A stretch of 64,000 bases of DNA from the NCBI GenBank assembly GCA_026705925.1, contig JAPOZT010000028.1:87977-151976 (forward strand), in the 5' to 3' direction. The stretch comes from Gemmatimonadota bacterium. Its GTDB lineage: Bacteria; JAAXHH01. Each line of letters starts with the position of its first letter. The first letter of the stretch is position 1. The position numbers were made by a program, and so were the translations under genes. The notes below the pieces were generated by a model. It did no database searches. It saw only the letters and a list, made by a program, of their open reading frames with translations, and had not been told where the DNA came from. This document shows positions 8,615-18,616 of this stretch, in pieces.

Positions 8615-9910
8615 ATGAGCGCCGATCCATCGATAAAACGGCTTAACACACTATACCGGGAAGACCCCGACGAGGCTGACCGGCTGTTGTTCGGCCGGCG
8701 CACGTATCCCGATCGCCGCGGATTCCTGAAGAACGCCGGCCTGGCGGCCATGGGCGCGCTGGTCGGGGCCGCGATCCCCTTCCACCGCAACATCCCCGCC
8801 CACTTCATTCCGGTGGCGCTCGCCGCCGAGGGCGTCATTCCCGGCAAGGACGGCCTCACGGTCCTAAATGACCGGCCCATGTGCGCGGAGACCCCTCCGC
8901 ACCTCCTCGATGACACCATCACGCTCACCGAAAGACACTTCGTCCGCAACAACGGACTGATGCCCGAGGATCTGGACGCATCGCGCTGGCAACTGGCCAT
9001 CGACGGCCTGGTCGACCACCCAATGACACTCGGCCTCGAGGATCTTAGAGCGCGCTTCGAAATCGTAACCCGCGCGCTGGTCCTGGAATGCGCGGGCAAT
9101 GGACGGGCTTTCTTCGACCCGAAGACGAAGGGCGAACAGTGGACCTACGGCGCGGTGGCCTGCTCTGAATGGACGGGGGTGCGACTTTCAGACGTGCTGG
9201 AAGCCTCTGGAATCCGGCCCGAAGCCGTCTACACCGCTCACTACGGCGCCGATACCCACCTTTCCGGCACGTCAGCCGGGCTTCCCATCTCCCGCGGGGT
9301 GCCGATCGACAAGGCCATGGACCCGCACAATCTCATCGCCTTCGCCCAGAACGGCCGGCCGATCCACCCGATGAACGGCGGCCCGCTGCGGCTGATCATA
9401 CCGGGTTGGCCCGGTTCGTGTTCCCAGAAATGGCTGACTCGCGTTGAGATCCGGGACCGGGTACACGACGGGCCCAAGATGACCGGAACCTCTTACCGCA
9501 TGCCGGACCGGGGGATCGCACCCGGCGAGACCGTGGATGAAAAGGAATTCCGCATCATCGAGCACATGCCGGTGAAGTCGCTGATCACCCATCCCGCGAC
9601 GGCACACCGGACAACGGAAGGCTCGGTTGAAGTGCACGGTCATGCGTGGACAGGCGAGGGGCGCGTCGACTCGGTGGACCTGTCGATCGACTTCGGGGCG
9701 ACCTGGATGCCCGCTACGCTGGATGATCCGGTGAACGCCTACGCCTGGCAGAACTGGCGGGCCGCAGTGTCGTTCCCGCGGGAAGGGTATTACGAAGTCT
9801 GGACCAGGGCGACGGATTCGCATGGCGTCAGCCAGCCCCACGCCATCGCGTGGAATCCCGGCGGCTACCTGAACAATGCCATGCACCGTATTGCCGTTTA
9901 CGTGGAGTGA
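8615..9910 (+). CDS. Tat-exported sulfite-oxidase-family molybdopterin oxidoreductase
   Basis: 431 aa. A twin-arginine signal, DRRGFLKNAGLAAMGAL (RR at 34-35), predicts folded export to the periplasm or membrane. The Moco domain has LVLECAGNGRAFF with Cys159 as the likely molybdenum ligand, plus PIHPMNGGPLRLIIPGWPG and SCSQKWLTRVEI. A C-terminal dimerisation domain follows (SVEVHGHAWTGEGRVDSVDLS). There is no cytochrome b5 domain, so electrons must leave through another protein; the adjacent Rieske fusions are candidates, but they look cytosolic. The substrate may be sulfite or another S- or N-oxide. The 3' terminal 143 bp is duplicated at 10400-10542. Confidence 0.88.
   Translation: MSADPSIKRLNTLYREDPDEADRLLFGRRTYPDRRGFLKNAGLAAMGALVGAAIPFHRNIPAHFIPVALAAEGVIPGKDGLTVLNDRPMCAETPPHLLDDTITLTERHFVRNNGLMPEDLDASRWQLAIDGLVDHPMTLGLEDLRARFEIVTRALVLECAGNGRAFFDPKTKGEQWTYGAVACSEWTGVRLSDVLEASGIRPEAVYTAHYGADTHLSGTSAGLPISRGVPIDKAMDPHNLIAFAQNGRPIHPMNGGPLRLIIPGWPGSCSQKWLTRVEIRDRVHDGPKMTGTSYRMPDRGIAPGETVDEKEFRIIEHMPVKSLITHPATAHRTTEGSVEVHGHAWTGEGRVDSVDLSIDFGATWMPATLDDPVNAYAWQNWRAAVSFPREGYYEVWTRATDSHGVSQPHAIAWNPGGYLNNAMHRIAVYVE
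9768..9910 (+). repeat. Source copy of the duplicated molybdoenzyme 3' end
   Basis: The last 143 bp of the molybdoenzyme gene. It aligns without gaps to 10400-10542 with about 17 mismatches by hand count, roughly 88% identity. Confidence 0.9.
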
Positions 9911-9957
9911 ACCCGACCTGCTGGTGTTTATCTCACATTGCCAAGGGGGTATGTTGC

Positions 9958-10320
9958 GTGCATAAAGTTCAGGGATTCGGCGGGTTCTTCTTTCGGGCAG
10001 AGGATCCGGAAGGACTTGCGAAATGGTACCATGATCACCTTGGCATCGATCCTGCTCCAACGAACATGGAGATGACGCCGTGGGTGACCGAGTCCGGCGT
10101 CACGGTTTTTTCGCCATTCCAAGCGGACTCGGATTACTTCGCAGCGGACAAGGCATTCATGTTGAACTTCCGCGTGGCCGATCTGGACGCGATGATCACA
10201 CAATTGAAGTCTGCGGATATCGAGGTCAGCCACGATAGCGAGATGGAGGGCATCGGTCGCTTCGCCCGTATCCACGACCCCGAAGGAAACGCGATCGAGC
10301 TTTGGGAACCCGCCTCGTGA
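9958..10320 (+). CDS. VOC (glyoxalase/bleomycin-resistance fold) family protein
   Basis: 120 aa small metalloenzyme-fold protein: VQGFGGFFFRAEDPEGLAKWY at the start, NFRVADLDAMITQLK in the middle and RIHDPEGNAIELWEPAS at the end. The final Glu in IELWEP is the usual metal ligand of glyoxalase-like proteins. I place the start at GTG 9958 because AAGGGGG at 9943-9949 lies 8 nt upstream; an upstream in-frame start would overlap the molybdoenzyme gene. The substrate is unknown. It sits 47 nt after the molybdoenzyme gene and may be the last member of that operon. Confidence 0.8.
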   Translation: MHKVQGFGGFFFRAEDPEGLAKWYHDHLGIDPAPTNMEMTPWVTESGVTVFSPFQADSDYFAADKAFMLNFRVADLDAMITQLKSADIEVSHDSEMEGIGRFARIHDPEGNAIELWEPAS

Positions 10321-10361
10321 GATTCGGGATTACGCCGGTTGCGGACCCTGGAAGGGGCAGC

Positions 10362-10542
10362 CCGTGGGATCGGATCCCTTGACGATCACGCCTTCCTTCT
10401 GTCGTTGCCGCGGGAGGGGTATTCCGAGGTTTGGACCAGGGCGATGTATTCCCGCGTCGTCAGCCAGTCCCACGCCATCGCGTGGAATCCCGGCGGCTAC
10501 CTGAACAACGCTATGTACCGTATTGCCGTTTACGTGGAGTAG
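10362..10542 (+). pseudogene. Chimeric scar: 37-bp PhyH 3' fragment joined to a 143-bp molybdoenzyme 3' fragment
   Basis: Bases 10362-10398 are identical to 11358-11394 inside the 3' end of the PhyH gene. Bases 10400-10542 are an 88%-identical copy of the molybdoenzyme 3' end (9768-9910), still in frame to a stop and ending NNAMYRIAVYVE. The two pieces abut within one base. An open frame of 67 codons spans the junction but is best read as a remnant, since it contains only a C-terminal strand of a domain. The scar lies immediately beside a toxin-antitoxin module. Confidence 0.8.
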
Positions 10543-10630
10543 GAACCTCCCTACGCCACGATTTTATTTCCGATAGTGCGATATAGAATCCTACTTATCC
10601 GAAAGGGGTTGGTGAAACGCTAAGTAGTTA

Positions 10631-10654
10631 TTGACAACGTATCAAATTTGATAC
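10631..10654 (+). promoter_or_regulatory. Promoter element and palindromic operator of the first HigBA-type operon
   Basis: TTGACA at 10631-10636 is followed two bases later by the perfect 16-bp palindrome GTATCAAATTTGATAC (10639-10654), 20 nt before the toxin ATG. A palindrome here is what an autoregulating HTH antitoxin would bind. The -10 element is not clear. Confidence 0.6.
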
Positions 10655-10674
10655 ACGTTAGAAACGATGTCTGC

Positions 10675-11013
10675 ATGTTGCGTGTAGTTTTCTATAGGAC
10701 TGAAAGTGGACGTGAACCGGTCCGGGATTGGTTGACAACTTTAACCAGAGAGGATAAGAAGGCTATAGGCGCAGATATCAAGACAGTTCAGTTTGGCTGG
10801 CCATTGGGTATGCCACTAGTACGCAGACTGTATCGTGGGGTTTGGGAAGTGAGGTCTGTACTTCAAGGACGCAAAGCGCGAGTGCTGTTCACAGTTCAAG
10901 GCAGCTCGATCGTTTTATTGCACGGGTTCATCAAGAAGGAACGTAAGACACCCTATCAGGACCTGCAACTCGCCAAAACGCGAGCGGCTCAGCTGGGAGA
11001 TTTGCCAGAATGA
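10675..11013 (+). CDS. RelE/HigB-type toxin (phage Gp49-like family)
   Basis: 112 aa basic protein of the type II toxin superfamily that usually cleaves mRNA at the ribosome. Visible family features are VVFYRTESGREPVRDWL at the start, AIGADIKTVQFGWPLGMPLV, then RRLYRGVWEVRS and VLLHGFIKKERKTP, the last carrying the Lys-rich segment typical of Gp49-like proteins. I prefer ATG 10675 over the in-frame TTG at 10648, which lies inside the palindromic operator. No clear Shine-Dalgarno is seen. The stop overlaps the antitoxin start by 4 nt. GC is lower than in neighbouring genes, consistent with acquisition. Confidence 0.85.
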   Translation: MLRVVFYRTESGREPVRDWLTTLTREDKKAIGADIKTVQFGWPLGMPLVRRLYRGVWEVRSVLQGRKARVLFTVQGSSIVLLHGFIKKERKTPYQDLQLAKTRAAQLGDLPE

Positions 11014-11297
11014 CTTCTGTTAACATACACGTCGGAAGCGACTTCGATGACTATCTGAAGGAAGAAGGACTGACTCAAGAGGTAGAACGAGTCGCGATAA
11101 AGCGAGTGGTTGCTTATCAGGTGGGGCAATACATGTTGAATCAGGGACTGACCAAGACGGAAATGGCCCGGCGAATGCACACGAGTCGTGCCTCACTGGA
11201 TCGTCTACTGGATCCGGAAAACAGTTCGGTTACGTTGCAAACCCTCGAACGGGCGGCCCGTGCGCTGGGGAGACGCTTGCATATCGCGCTGGTTTGA
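11010..11297 (+). CDS. XRE-family antitoxin (HigA-like)
   Basis: 95 aa DNA-binding antitoxin partner of the preceding toxin. The C-terminal half is a Cro/CI helix-turn-helix: GLTKTEMARRMHTSRASLDR then LLDPENSSVTLQTLERAARAL. The ATG overlaps the toxin TGA (ATGA), so translation is coupled. Toxin-first order is typical of higBA. It probably represses its own promoter through the palindrome at 10639-10654. Confidence 0.88.
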   Translation: MTSVNIHVGSDFDDYLKEEGLTQEVERVAIKRVVAYQVGQYMLNQGLTKTEMARRMHTSRASLDRLLDPENSSVTLQTLERAARALGRRLHIALV

Positions 11298-11313
11298 CCC
11301 TGATCTCTACTGA

Positions 11314-12168
11314 CTAAACGTTATCCACTGCCGGTCGAGGCAGATTCGCCCAGTGGTCCGTGGGATCGGATCCCTTGACGATCACGCCTTCCTTGTTCCA
11401 GTTGAGTTCGGCGCGGACGGAGGCGGCGCAGAACCTGAGCGTCAGGCCGCAACGGCGACGGTCCGATGTATTGAGCCCGGATCCATGCAGCAGCAGGTCG
11501 CTGTGCAGTGAGATCTCTCCCGCCTTGAGTTCGATGTCCACCTCGGTGCCGTACTCCCTGACTTCTTTCACCGTCTGGTTAAGCACGTTGTTCTCGGCTT
11601 CTTCGCTCATGTGATAGGTCAGGTGCCCGTAGTGGTGCGATCCGGCCACGAAACGCATGCAGGCGTTGCCCGTGTCCGCGTCGTCGATGGCCAGCCAGGC
11701 GGTGACCGTCTTTGAAGGCGAGAGGGGCCAGAAGCTGGCGTCCTGGTGCCAGTTGACGATCTTGCCGTCCCCCGGCAGCTTGCAGAAGAAGTGGGCGCCC
11801 CAGCCCACGACGTCGTCGCCAAGCAGGTCGCTGATGTAGGCGACGATGCGCGGATCGTTCATGATATCGTGCACCATGCCCGATTTCAGGTGGGCCGAAA
11901 TGATGGAATAGTTGTGGTCGCCCCGCGCCATGACCTGCTCGATCATGCCGTCGAACTCATCCCGGATGGCGTCGATTTCTTCGTCCGAGTAAATCCTGAA
12001 GGGCTTCAGGTAGCCCTGTTCGTTGAAGATATCGATCTGTGCGCTCGTAAGCACGGCCGGATGGTCGTTGCGGACCGGGTGATACCGCAGGTCGCGGGAC
12101 ATGCGGATCAGGTCTTCCGGGGTCGGCATCTGCTTGAATCGGGTGTCCTGCAGGGTCGTCTGCGCCAT
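11314..12168 (-). CDS. Phytanoyl-CoA dioxygenase (PhyH) family Fe(II)/2-oxoglutarate oxygenase
   Basis: 284 aa cupin-fold oxygenase. The iron triad is visible: H141 and D143 in NWHQDASFW and a distal His in LHSDLLLHGSG (H228). The 2-oxoglutarate-binding Arg is probably in RRRCGLTLRF. An AAGGAG site precedes the ATG at 12168. PhyH members hydroxylate diverse small molecules and the substrate is unknown. The last segment (11358-11394) is the source of the 37-bp copy at 10362. It is the only gene on this strand before the convergent toxin-antitoxin pair. Confidence 0.9.
   Translation of the reverse strand: MAQTTLQDTRFKQMPTPEDLIRMSRDLRYHPVRNDHPAVLTSAQIDIFNEQGYLKPFRIYSDEEIDAIRDEFDGMIEQVMARGDHNYSIISAHLKSGMVHDIMNDPRIVAYISDLLGDDVVGWGAHFFCKLPGDGKIVNWHQDASFWPLSPSKTVTAWLAIDDADTGNACMRFVAGSHHYGHLTYHMSEEAENNVLNQTVKEVREYGTEVDIELKAGEISLHSDLLLHGSGLNTSDRRRCGLTLRFCAASVRAELNWNKEGVIVKGSDPTDHWANLPRPAVDNV
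11358..11394. repeat. 37-bp sequence duplicated at 10362-10398
   Basis: Identical in both places and in the same orientation. It contains the restriction-like palindrome GGATCC and belongs to PhyH codons near the C-terminus. Confidence 0.9.
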
Positions 12169-12209
12169 GGGACCGCTCCTTGTGGTGGCCGTCGGCCGGG
12201 TTGAAGGCC

Positions 12210-13112
12210 TCAGCGCTCGTTTTTCGTCCTCAAAATGACGTTCTCGGTTTCCATTTCCCAGGTTTCATTGTAGACCAGGGGCCGCGGCCTGCGCGGCGGA
12301 TAGTCCGGCGGGGGATTCTCCGGGTCATTCAGTTCCAAGCGGTCGCGACCCCGGGGCGCTTCATACCAGTGTTTCTCCCGCTCAGCCGCCTCGATTTCCC
12401 TGCGGAGGATGAACTCCGCGTGATCGAAACCGGAGATCGCCGCGTCCGCCAGGAATACGCGATGCACCTCGCTGCCGTCCCAGGTTTCCAGGTCCGGCAA
12501 CACCACGGGACCCGTACAGACCTGAAACTCGGCGTCTTCCTCGTTAATATTGATCAGATCCACGGGAAACTCAAGGGTTACCTTCAGGCTTCGGTCCGCC
12601 TGGCCTGCCTGGTCCGCCTGGTCCCGGTTATGGCGGATAGTTGAGGGGGGCCAGGTGATCCTGACGTTCATCAGGTCCCGGTCCAACGTGGCCTGGACTA
12701 CCTCCCGGGCATTGGTCAGCGTATCATCTGTATCGTACTGCCTGATGTCGATATCGTGGCCCTGGAACTGCTCCTCCAGCGGAGTTCCCCCGGATCCGGC
12801 GGGCTCGGTGCTCGGCCTCCTCGAAATGGGGATGCTCAGGCTCCGGCTGAAGGCCATGCGCCATTCATCGCTGGGTATCTGAAAAAGGTTTCGGCGGGCG
12901 ATCGTGTACTCCGAGCGGCAGGGCGCCCCCAGGTACAGCTCTGTTTTGTGTCCGGTTTCCAGATCTTCCACGGTACAGGCCGCCTCCAGATGGAACCGCA
13001 CCTGGTAGGCTTGTCCCGGTGTCCCGACGAACCCACCGGTGTACTTGTATACCGGATCGGGTTTCCAGGGCCGGGATTTCCAGTGGAAGGAGGAACGATG
13101 AAATGCGATCAT
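12210..13112 (-). CDS. Uncharacterised protein
   Basis: 300 aa, no family recognised and no signal peptide. It begins MIAFHRSSFHWKSRP and continues with YKYTGGFVGTPGQAYQVRFH, a strand-rich region with EYTIARRNLFQIPSDEW, a short Gln/Ala/Asp repeat (DQADQAGQADRS), and a Pro/Arg-rich tail (PPPDYPPRRPRP). The frame continues open upstream to 13376, but that extension overlaps the aceE start and promoter and looks non-coding, so I start at ATG 13112, where only a weak ribosome site exists. It sits 41 nt upstream of PhyH on the same strand and may share a transcript. Confidence 0.6.
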   Translation of the reverse strand: MIAFHRSSFHWKSRPWKPDPVYKYTGGFVGTPGQAYQVRFHLEAACTVEDLETGHKTELYLGAPCRSEYTIARRNLFQIPSDEWRMAFSRSLSIPISRRPSTEPAGSGGTPLEEQFQGHDIDIRQYDTDDTLTNAREVVQATLDRDLMNVRITWPPSTIRHNRDQADQAGQADRSLKVTLEFPVDLININEEDAEFQVCTGPVVLPDLETWDGSEVHRVFLADAAISGFDHAEFILRREIEAAEREKHWYEAPRGRDRLELNDPENPPPDYPPRRPRPLVYNETWEMETENVILRTKNER

Positions 13113-13194
13113 AATGAACCAAAATGTCCGGTTAACCGGGGCGGAGCAATACAAATTTGACCACGTAACGGATGGTCCGCGACCTTGATTTCTG

Positions 13195-13239
13195 TTGCGA
13201 GCGGAGGGTGGGACTGCTACATTGAAAGAACGTTTCAAT
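13195..13239 (+). promoter_or_regulatory. aceE promoter with a palindrome over the start of transcription
   Basis: TTGCGA (13195-13200), exactly 17 nt, then TACATT (13218-13223) preceded by TG. The 19-bp dyad ATTGAAAGAACGTTTCAAT (13221-13239; 7-bp arms) covers the predicted +1, a standard repressor position. It is about 120 nt upstream of aceE. A second small palindrome, CCGGTTAACCGG, lies at 13128-13139 upstream of the leftward unknown gene. Confidence 0.5.
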
Positions 13240-13357
13240 AGGCAAATGACGGCGCGCAACCGAGATAAACAACGAAGCGCAGACCCGGAGAAAACAACGC
13301 CCGGTTCCGGCACATAACGGGCGCGGCCCATCGTACACAACGGTCCACGGACTGGAA

Positions 13358-16039
<2,682 letters not shown>

Positions 16040-16085
16040 TCAGGTGTGACGGGGCGCCCGGCCGCGTCACGCCGACCAGGCGGGA

Positions 16086-16901
16086 TCAGGCGTACAGTGC
16101 GTTGCTGAAAGCACGGCGGTATTGCCGCGTGGTGGGGTGATCCTCGCCGAGCATGCCGAAAATGGCGACACAGCTCCTCCTGGCCCCGTCGTCGTCATAG
16201 GACCGGTTCTTCTCCAGCACCTCGATGAAGCGCTGCAGGGCAAGGTCGTATTCCTCCCGCCTCAGATGCTCGATCGCGTTGATATAGACGGGCCGGACCG
16301 GGGCGTCCTCGAGACGCTCGGGCGTGTCCAGGTGAAGGAAGAGTTCAGCGATGGTCCGCAGTACGACCGCCGAGTCGTGGTATTCCGTGCCTGGTTCGAT
16401 GGTTCGTAAAAGATCCAGGCTGCGGCCGGGATCATCATCCAGCCAGGTGCGCGCCAGGCAGACCGCCGCCTGTTCGTTGTCCGGCTCCGCCGCCAGGACG
16501 TCCTCAAGCATCTTGCGGGACGCATCCCGGTCGCCGGTTTCGAGCAGCCGAAGCGCTTCTTCCAGCTGCTTAGCGCGTGGACTGGGCAGGGCTTTCCTGA
16601 GCCACTGTTCGATCATGGGCTCCGGCAGCGCGCCGGTAAACTCGTCCCGGACTTCGCCGTCGACAAACATCTTCACGTTCGGAATCCCCTGTATCCCGTA
16701 TTGCCGGGCGATGTCCGTGTGCGTTTCCGTGTTGACCTTCACGAGTTTCCACCGGTCCCGATGGCGTTCGGCGAGGGATTCGATTACGGGGCCGAGCATC
16801 TTGCAGGGCCCGCACCATTCCGCCCAGAAATCGACCAGCACGGGGACCGTGTGACTCTGTTCGACCACTTCTTTGTTGAAGTCCGAAACTTCGTAACTCA
16901 T
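16086..16901 (-). CDS. Thioredoxin-TPR fusion (CnoX/YbbN-like chaperedoxin)
   Basis: 271 aa. Residues 1-110 are a thioredoxin fold with active site W-C30-G-P-C33-K and the cis-Pro in QGIPNVKMF. From about 115 to the end there are TPR-like helices (RAKQLEEALRLLETGDRDAS; LAAEPDNEQAAVCLARTWL). This layout matches CnoX/YbbN, a cytosolic holdase that protects proteins during oxidative stress. Unlike E. coli CnoX it keeps the full CGPC pair, so redox activity is likely. An AAGGAA site precedes the ATG. It is convergent with aceE, with a 46-nt gap. Confidence 0.88.
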   Translation of the reverse strand: MSYEVSDFNKEVVEQSHTVPVLVDFWAEWCGPCKMLGPVIESLAERHRDRWKLVKVNTETHTDIARQYGIQGIPNVKMFVDGEVRDEFTGALPEPMIEQWLRKALPSPRAKQLEEALRLLETGDRDASRKMLEDVLAAEPDNEQAAVCLARTWLDDDPGRSLDLLRTIEPGTEYHDSAVVLRTIAELFLHLDTPERLEDAPVRPVYINAIEHLRREEYDLALQRFIEVLEKNRSYDDDGARRSCVAIFGMLGEDHPTTRQYRRAFSNALYA

Positions 16902-16947
16902 TGCCGTTCCTTACCGGTCTGCGGCGCGCGTAGTAGCGAGCCGCTGG

Positions 16948-16976
16948 TTGACACGTATGCTGACTGGGGTTATCTT
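16948..16976 (+). promoter_or_regulatory. Orphan rightward promoter facing the antisense of the cytidylate-kinase-like gene
   Basis: TTGACA, exactly 17 nt, TATCTT on the plus strand. The next rightward gene starts nearly 800 nt away, and the intervening gene runs leftward. It may drive an antisense or small RNA. Confidence 0.4.
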
Positions 16977-17007
16977 TCTTTGCGGTTCATCCGGGTGAAT
17001 CAGGCTT

Positions 17008-17703
17008 TCAATCGTCGTCGCCGAAGAGTCTGCGGTGGAAGTCGATCACGATGTCGGCCATGTTCTCCCACGACGTCAGGGACGTGTTGAAAACCGCGTG
17101 GTACAGCGTCGGATCCGTCCAGTCGCGATGGTAGTTGTGCTGCAGGTACAGCGACCGCTGCCGGTCCTTTTCCTTGATGAGTTCCGCGGCCCGGTCCCGC
17201 GCGAGGTTCATCTCGTCCATGATAACGTCGACCCGGTATTCGAATGGCGCGACGAACAGGGTGCGGAAGACGTCCTTGCGGTCCGCAAGGATGCACTGGC
17301 ACCCGCGCCCTACGATGATGACGCGCTGCCTGTCTGCCAGCGAACGGATGGTATCCTGGAGGATCTGGAGGTATTCGTCCCGGTCCAGGAAGGTGTTCTT
17401 CAGGGAGGTGGGATCCTTCGTCCCCTCGTCGTCGCCCGGCACGTAGGGCCAGATGAGGGGCGGGTATTCCGGGGAAAGGGAGTAGACGGTCGAAGGCGTG
17501 AACAGTTCGCCGAGAAAGCGTCGTATGGGCGATTCGCCCACTTCGTCCAGCTGCTCGACGACATCCTCCGAAACGCCCGCGGCATGGGCGGTTTCGGCGA
17601 TGAGTTCCTTGTCCACGCAATCATAACCGAGGCGGTCGGCGACGATCCTCGCAACGTCCCTCCCACCGCTGCCGTATTCCCTGGCGACCGTAATGATGCT
17701 CAT
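17008..17703 (-). CDS. Cytidylate-kinase-like P-loop protein
   Basis: 231 aa member of the cytidylate-kinase-like family (Cytidylate_kin2 type), distinct from housekeeping Cmk. The P-loop is REYGSGGRDVARIVADRLGY. Then come DKELIAETAHAAGV, RVIIVGRGCQCIL and RSLYLQHNYHRDWTDPTLYH, the last typical of this family. The start at 17703 is chosen for the AAGGAG site 6 nt upstream; longer in-frame starts have none. It starts 64 nt from the divergent purine nucleoside phosphorylase gene. True substrates of this subfamily are poorly known, so a nucleotide-kinase role is inferred. Confidence 0.82.
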   Translation of the reverse strand: MSIITVAREYGSGGRDVARIVADRLGYDCVDKELIAETAHAAGVSEDVVEQLDEVGESPIRRFLGELFTPSTVYSLSPEYPPLIWPYVPGDDEGTKDPTSLKNTFLDRDEYLQILQDTIRSLADRQRVIIVGRGCQCILADRKDVFRTLFVAPFEYRVDVIMDEMNLARDRAAELIKEKDRQRSLYLQHNYHRDWTDPTLYHAVFNTSLTSWENMADIVIDFHRRLFGDDD

Positions 17704-17767
17704 GATGGACTCCTTGTTGCATTCAGCCGTCGAAGGAGACGAGGTAACCGTTTGAAAGTGCCGCGCC

Positions 17768-18580
17768 ATGCCCCGTCATGATCCGTTGGACGCGACTGCG
17801 GACTTCCTGGGTTCGAAGGGGTTCGCGGCCGCCCGCTTCGGCATGATCCTGGGTACCGGATTCGGGTCGTGCGTCCGGGCGGTCGAAAAGAAATCCGTTG
17901 TTCCCTACGGTTCCATCCCCCATTTTCCAGTATCGACCGTTAAAGGCCACGAAGGCAACCTGGTCTTCGGCGCCCTGGGCGAAGCATCCGTGATTTTGAT
18001 GCAGGGACGGATCCACCTGTACGAGGGTTACGACGCGCGGCAGATCGCTTATCCTCTCGAGGTAATGCGCCGGTTCGGCGTCGAGATTCTGCTCGTGACC
18101 AATGCCGCCGGCGGACTGAATCCCCGGTACGAGGTGGGAGACCTCATGGCCGTACGGCAACATATCCATCCCATCGGCGTTAAACAGATGGGAGACTTGA
18201 CGTCGGATACGGACGGCGAACCCTGTTACAGTGCGTCTTTGAGGGATTCGCTTCTACAGATCAGTATACAAAGAAACCAGCACGTCCAACAGGGAATTCT
18301 GGCTTGGATGCCCGGACCTTCCTTCGAGACCCGCGCCGAAATCGCCCTGCTGAAATCACTGGGCGCGGACGCGGTGACCATGTCGACCGTCCCTGAAGCA
18401 CTGGCGGCCCGGCGACTCGGCATGAGGACCGTGGCCGTATCGTGCATATCCAATGTGTGGAAGGGTCAAGCAGGTGAAACCGTCGACGCGGACGACGTGG
18501 TGACGACGGTCGAATCGGCGGCAGAGCGATGCTCCGAACTGTTCCGTGGCTTTTTACTCCGGATGGCAACCCGCGTTTAG
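17768..18580 (+). CDS. Purine nucleoside phosphorylase
   Basis: 270 aa trimeric-type PNP or MTAP-family enzyme that phosphorolyses purine nucleosides for salvage. Family motifs: GMILGTGFGSCV, IPHFPVSTVKGHEGNLVFG, TNAAGGLNPRYEVGDLM, AWMPGPSFETRAEI and MSTVPEALAARRLGM. The conserved Glu of GPSFET and the phosphate loop are present. The ISNV segment replaces the more common ITN, so base preference (inosine/guanosine or methylthioadenosine) is uncertain. It is followed 36 nt later by accD on the same strand. Confidence 0.9.
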   Translation: MPRHDPLDATADFLGSKGFAAARFGMILGTGFGSCVRAVEKKSVVPYGSIPHFPVSTVKGHEGNLVFGALGEASVILMQGRIHLYEGYDARQIAYPLEVMRRFGVEILLVTNAAGGLNPRYEVGDLMAVRQHIHPIGVKQMGDLTSDTDGEPCYSASLRDSLLQISIQRNQHVQQGILAWMPGPSFETRAEIALLKSLGADAVTMSTVPEALAARRLGMRTVAVSCISNVWKGQAGETVDADDVVTTVESAAERCSELFRGFLLRMATRV

Positions 18581-18616
18581 GTTGGTTTTGGTACCACAGC
18601 GTTAAGCGAGCGAACT

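Noticed and set aside
10339..10542. 67-codon ORF as a real gene
   Set aside because: It spans the junction of two duplicated gene fragments and encodes only a piece of a domain.
17035..17781. Long plus-strand ORF opposite the cytidylate-kinase-like gene
   Set aside because: It mirrors the codons of the leftward gene and has no domain; the promoter at 16948 might make RNA but not this protein.
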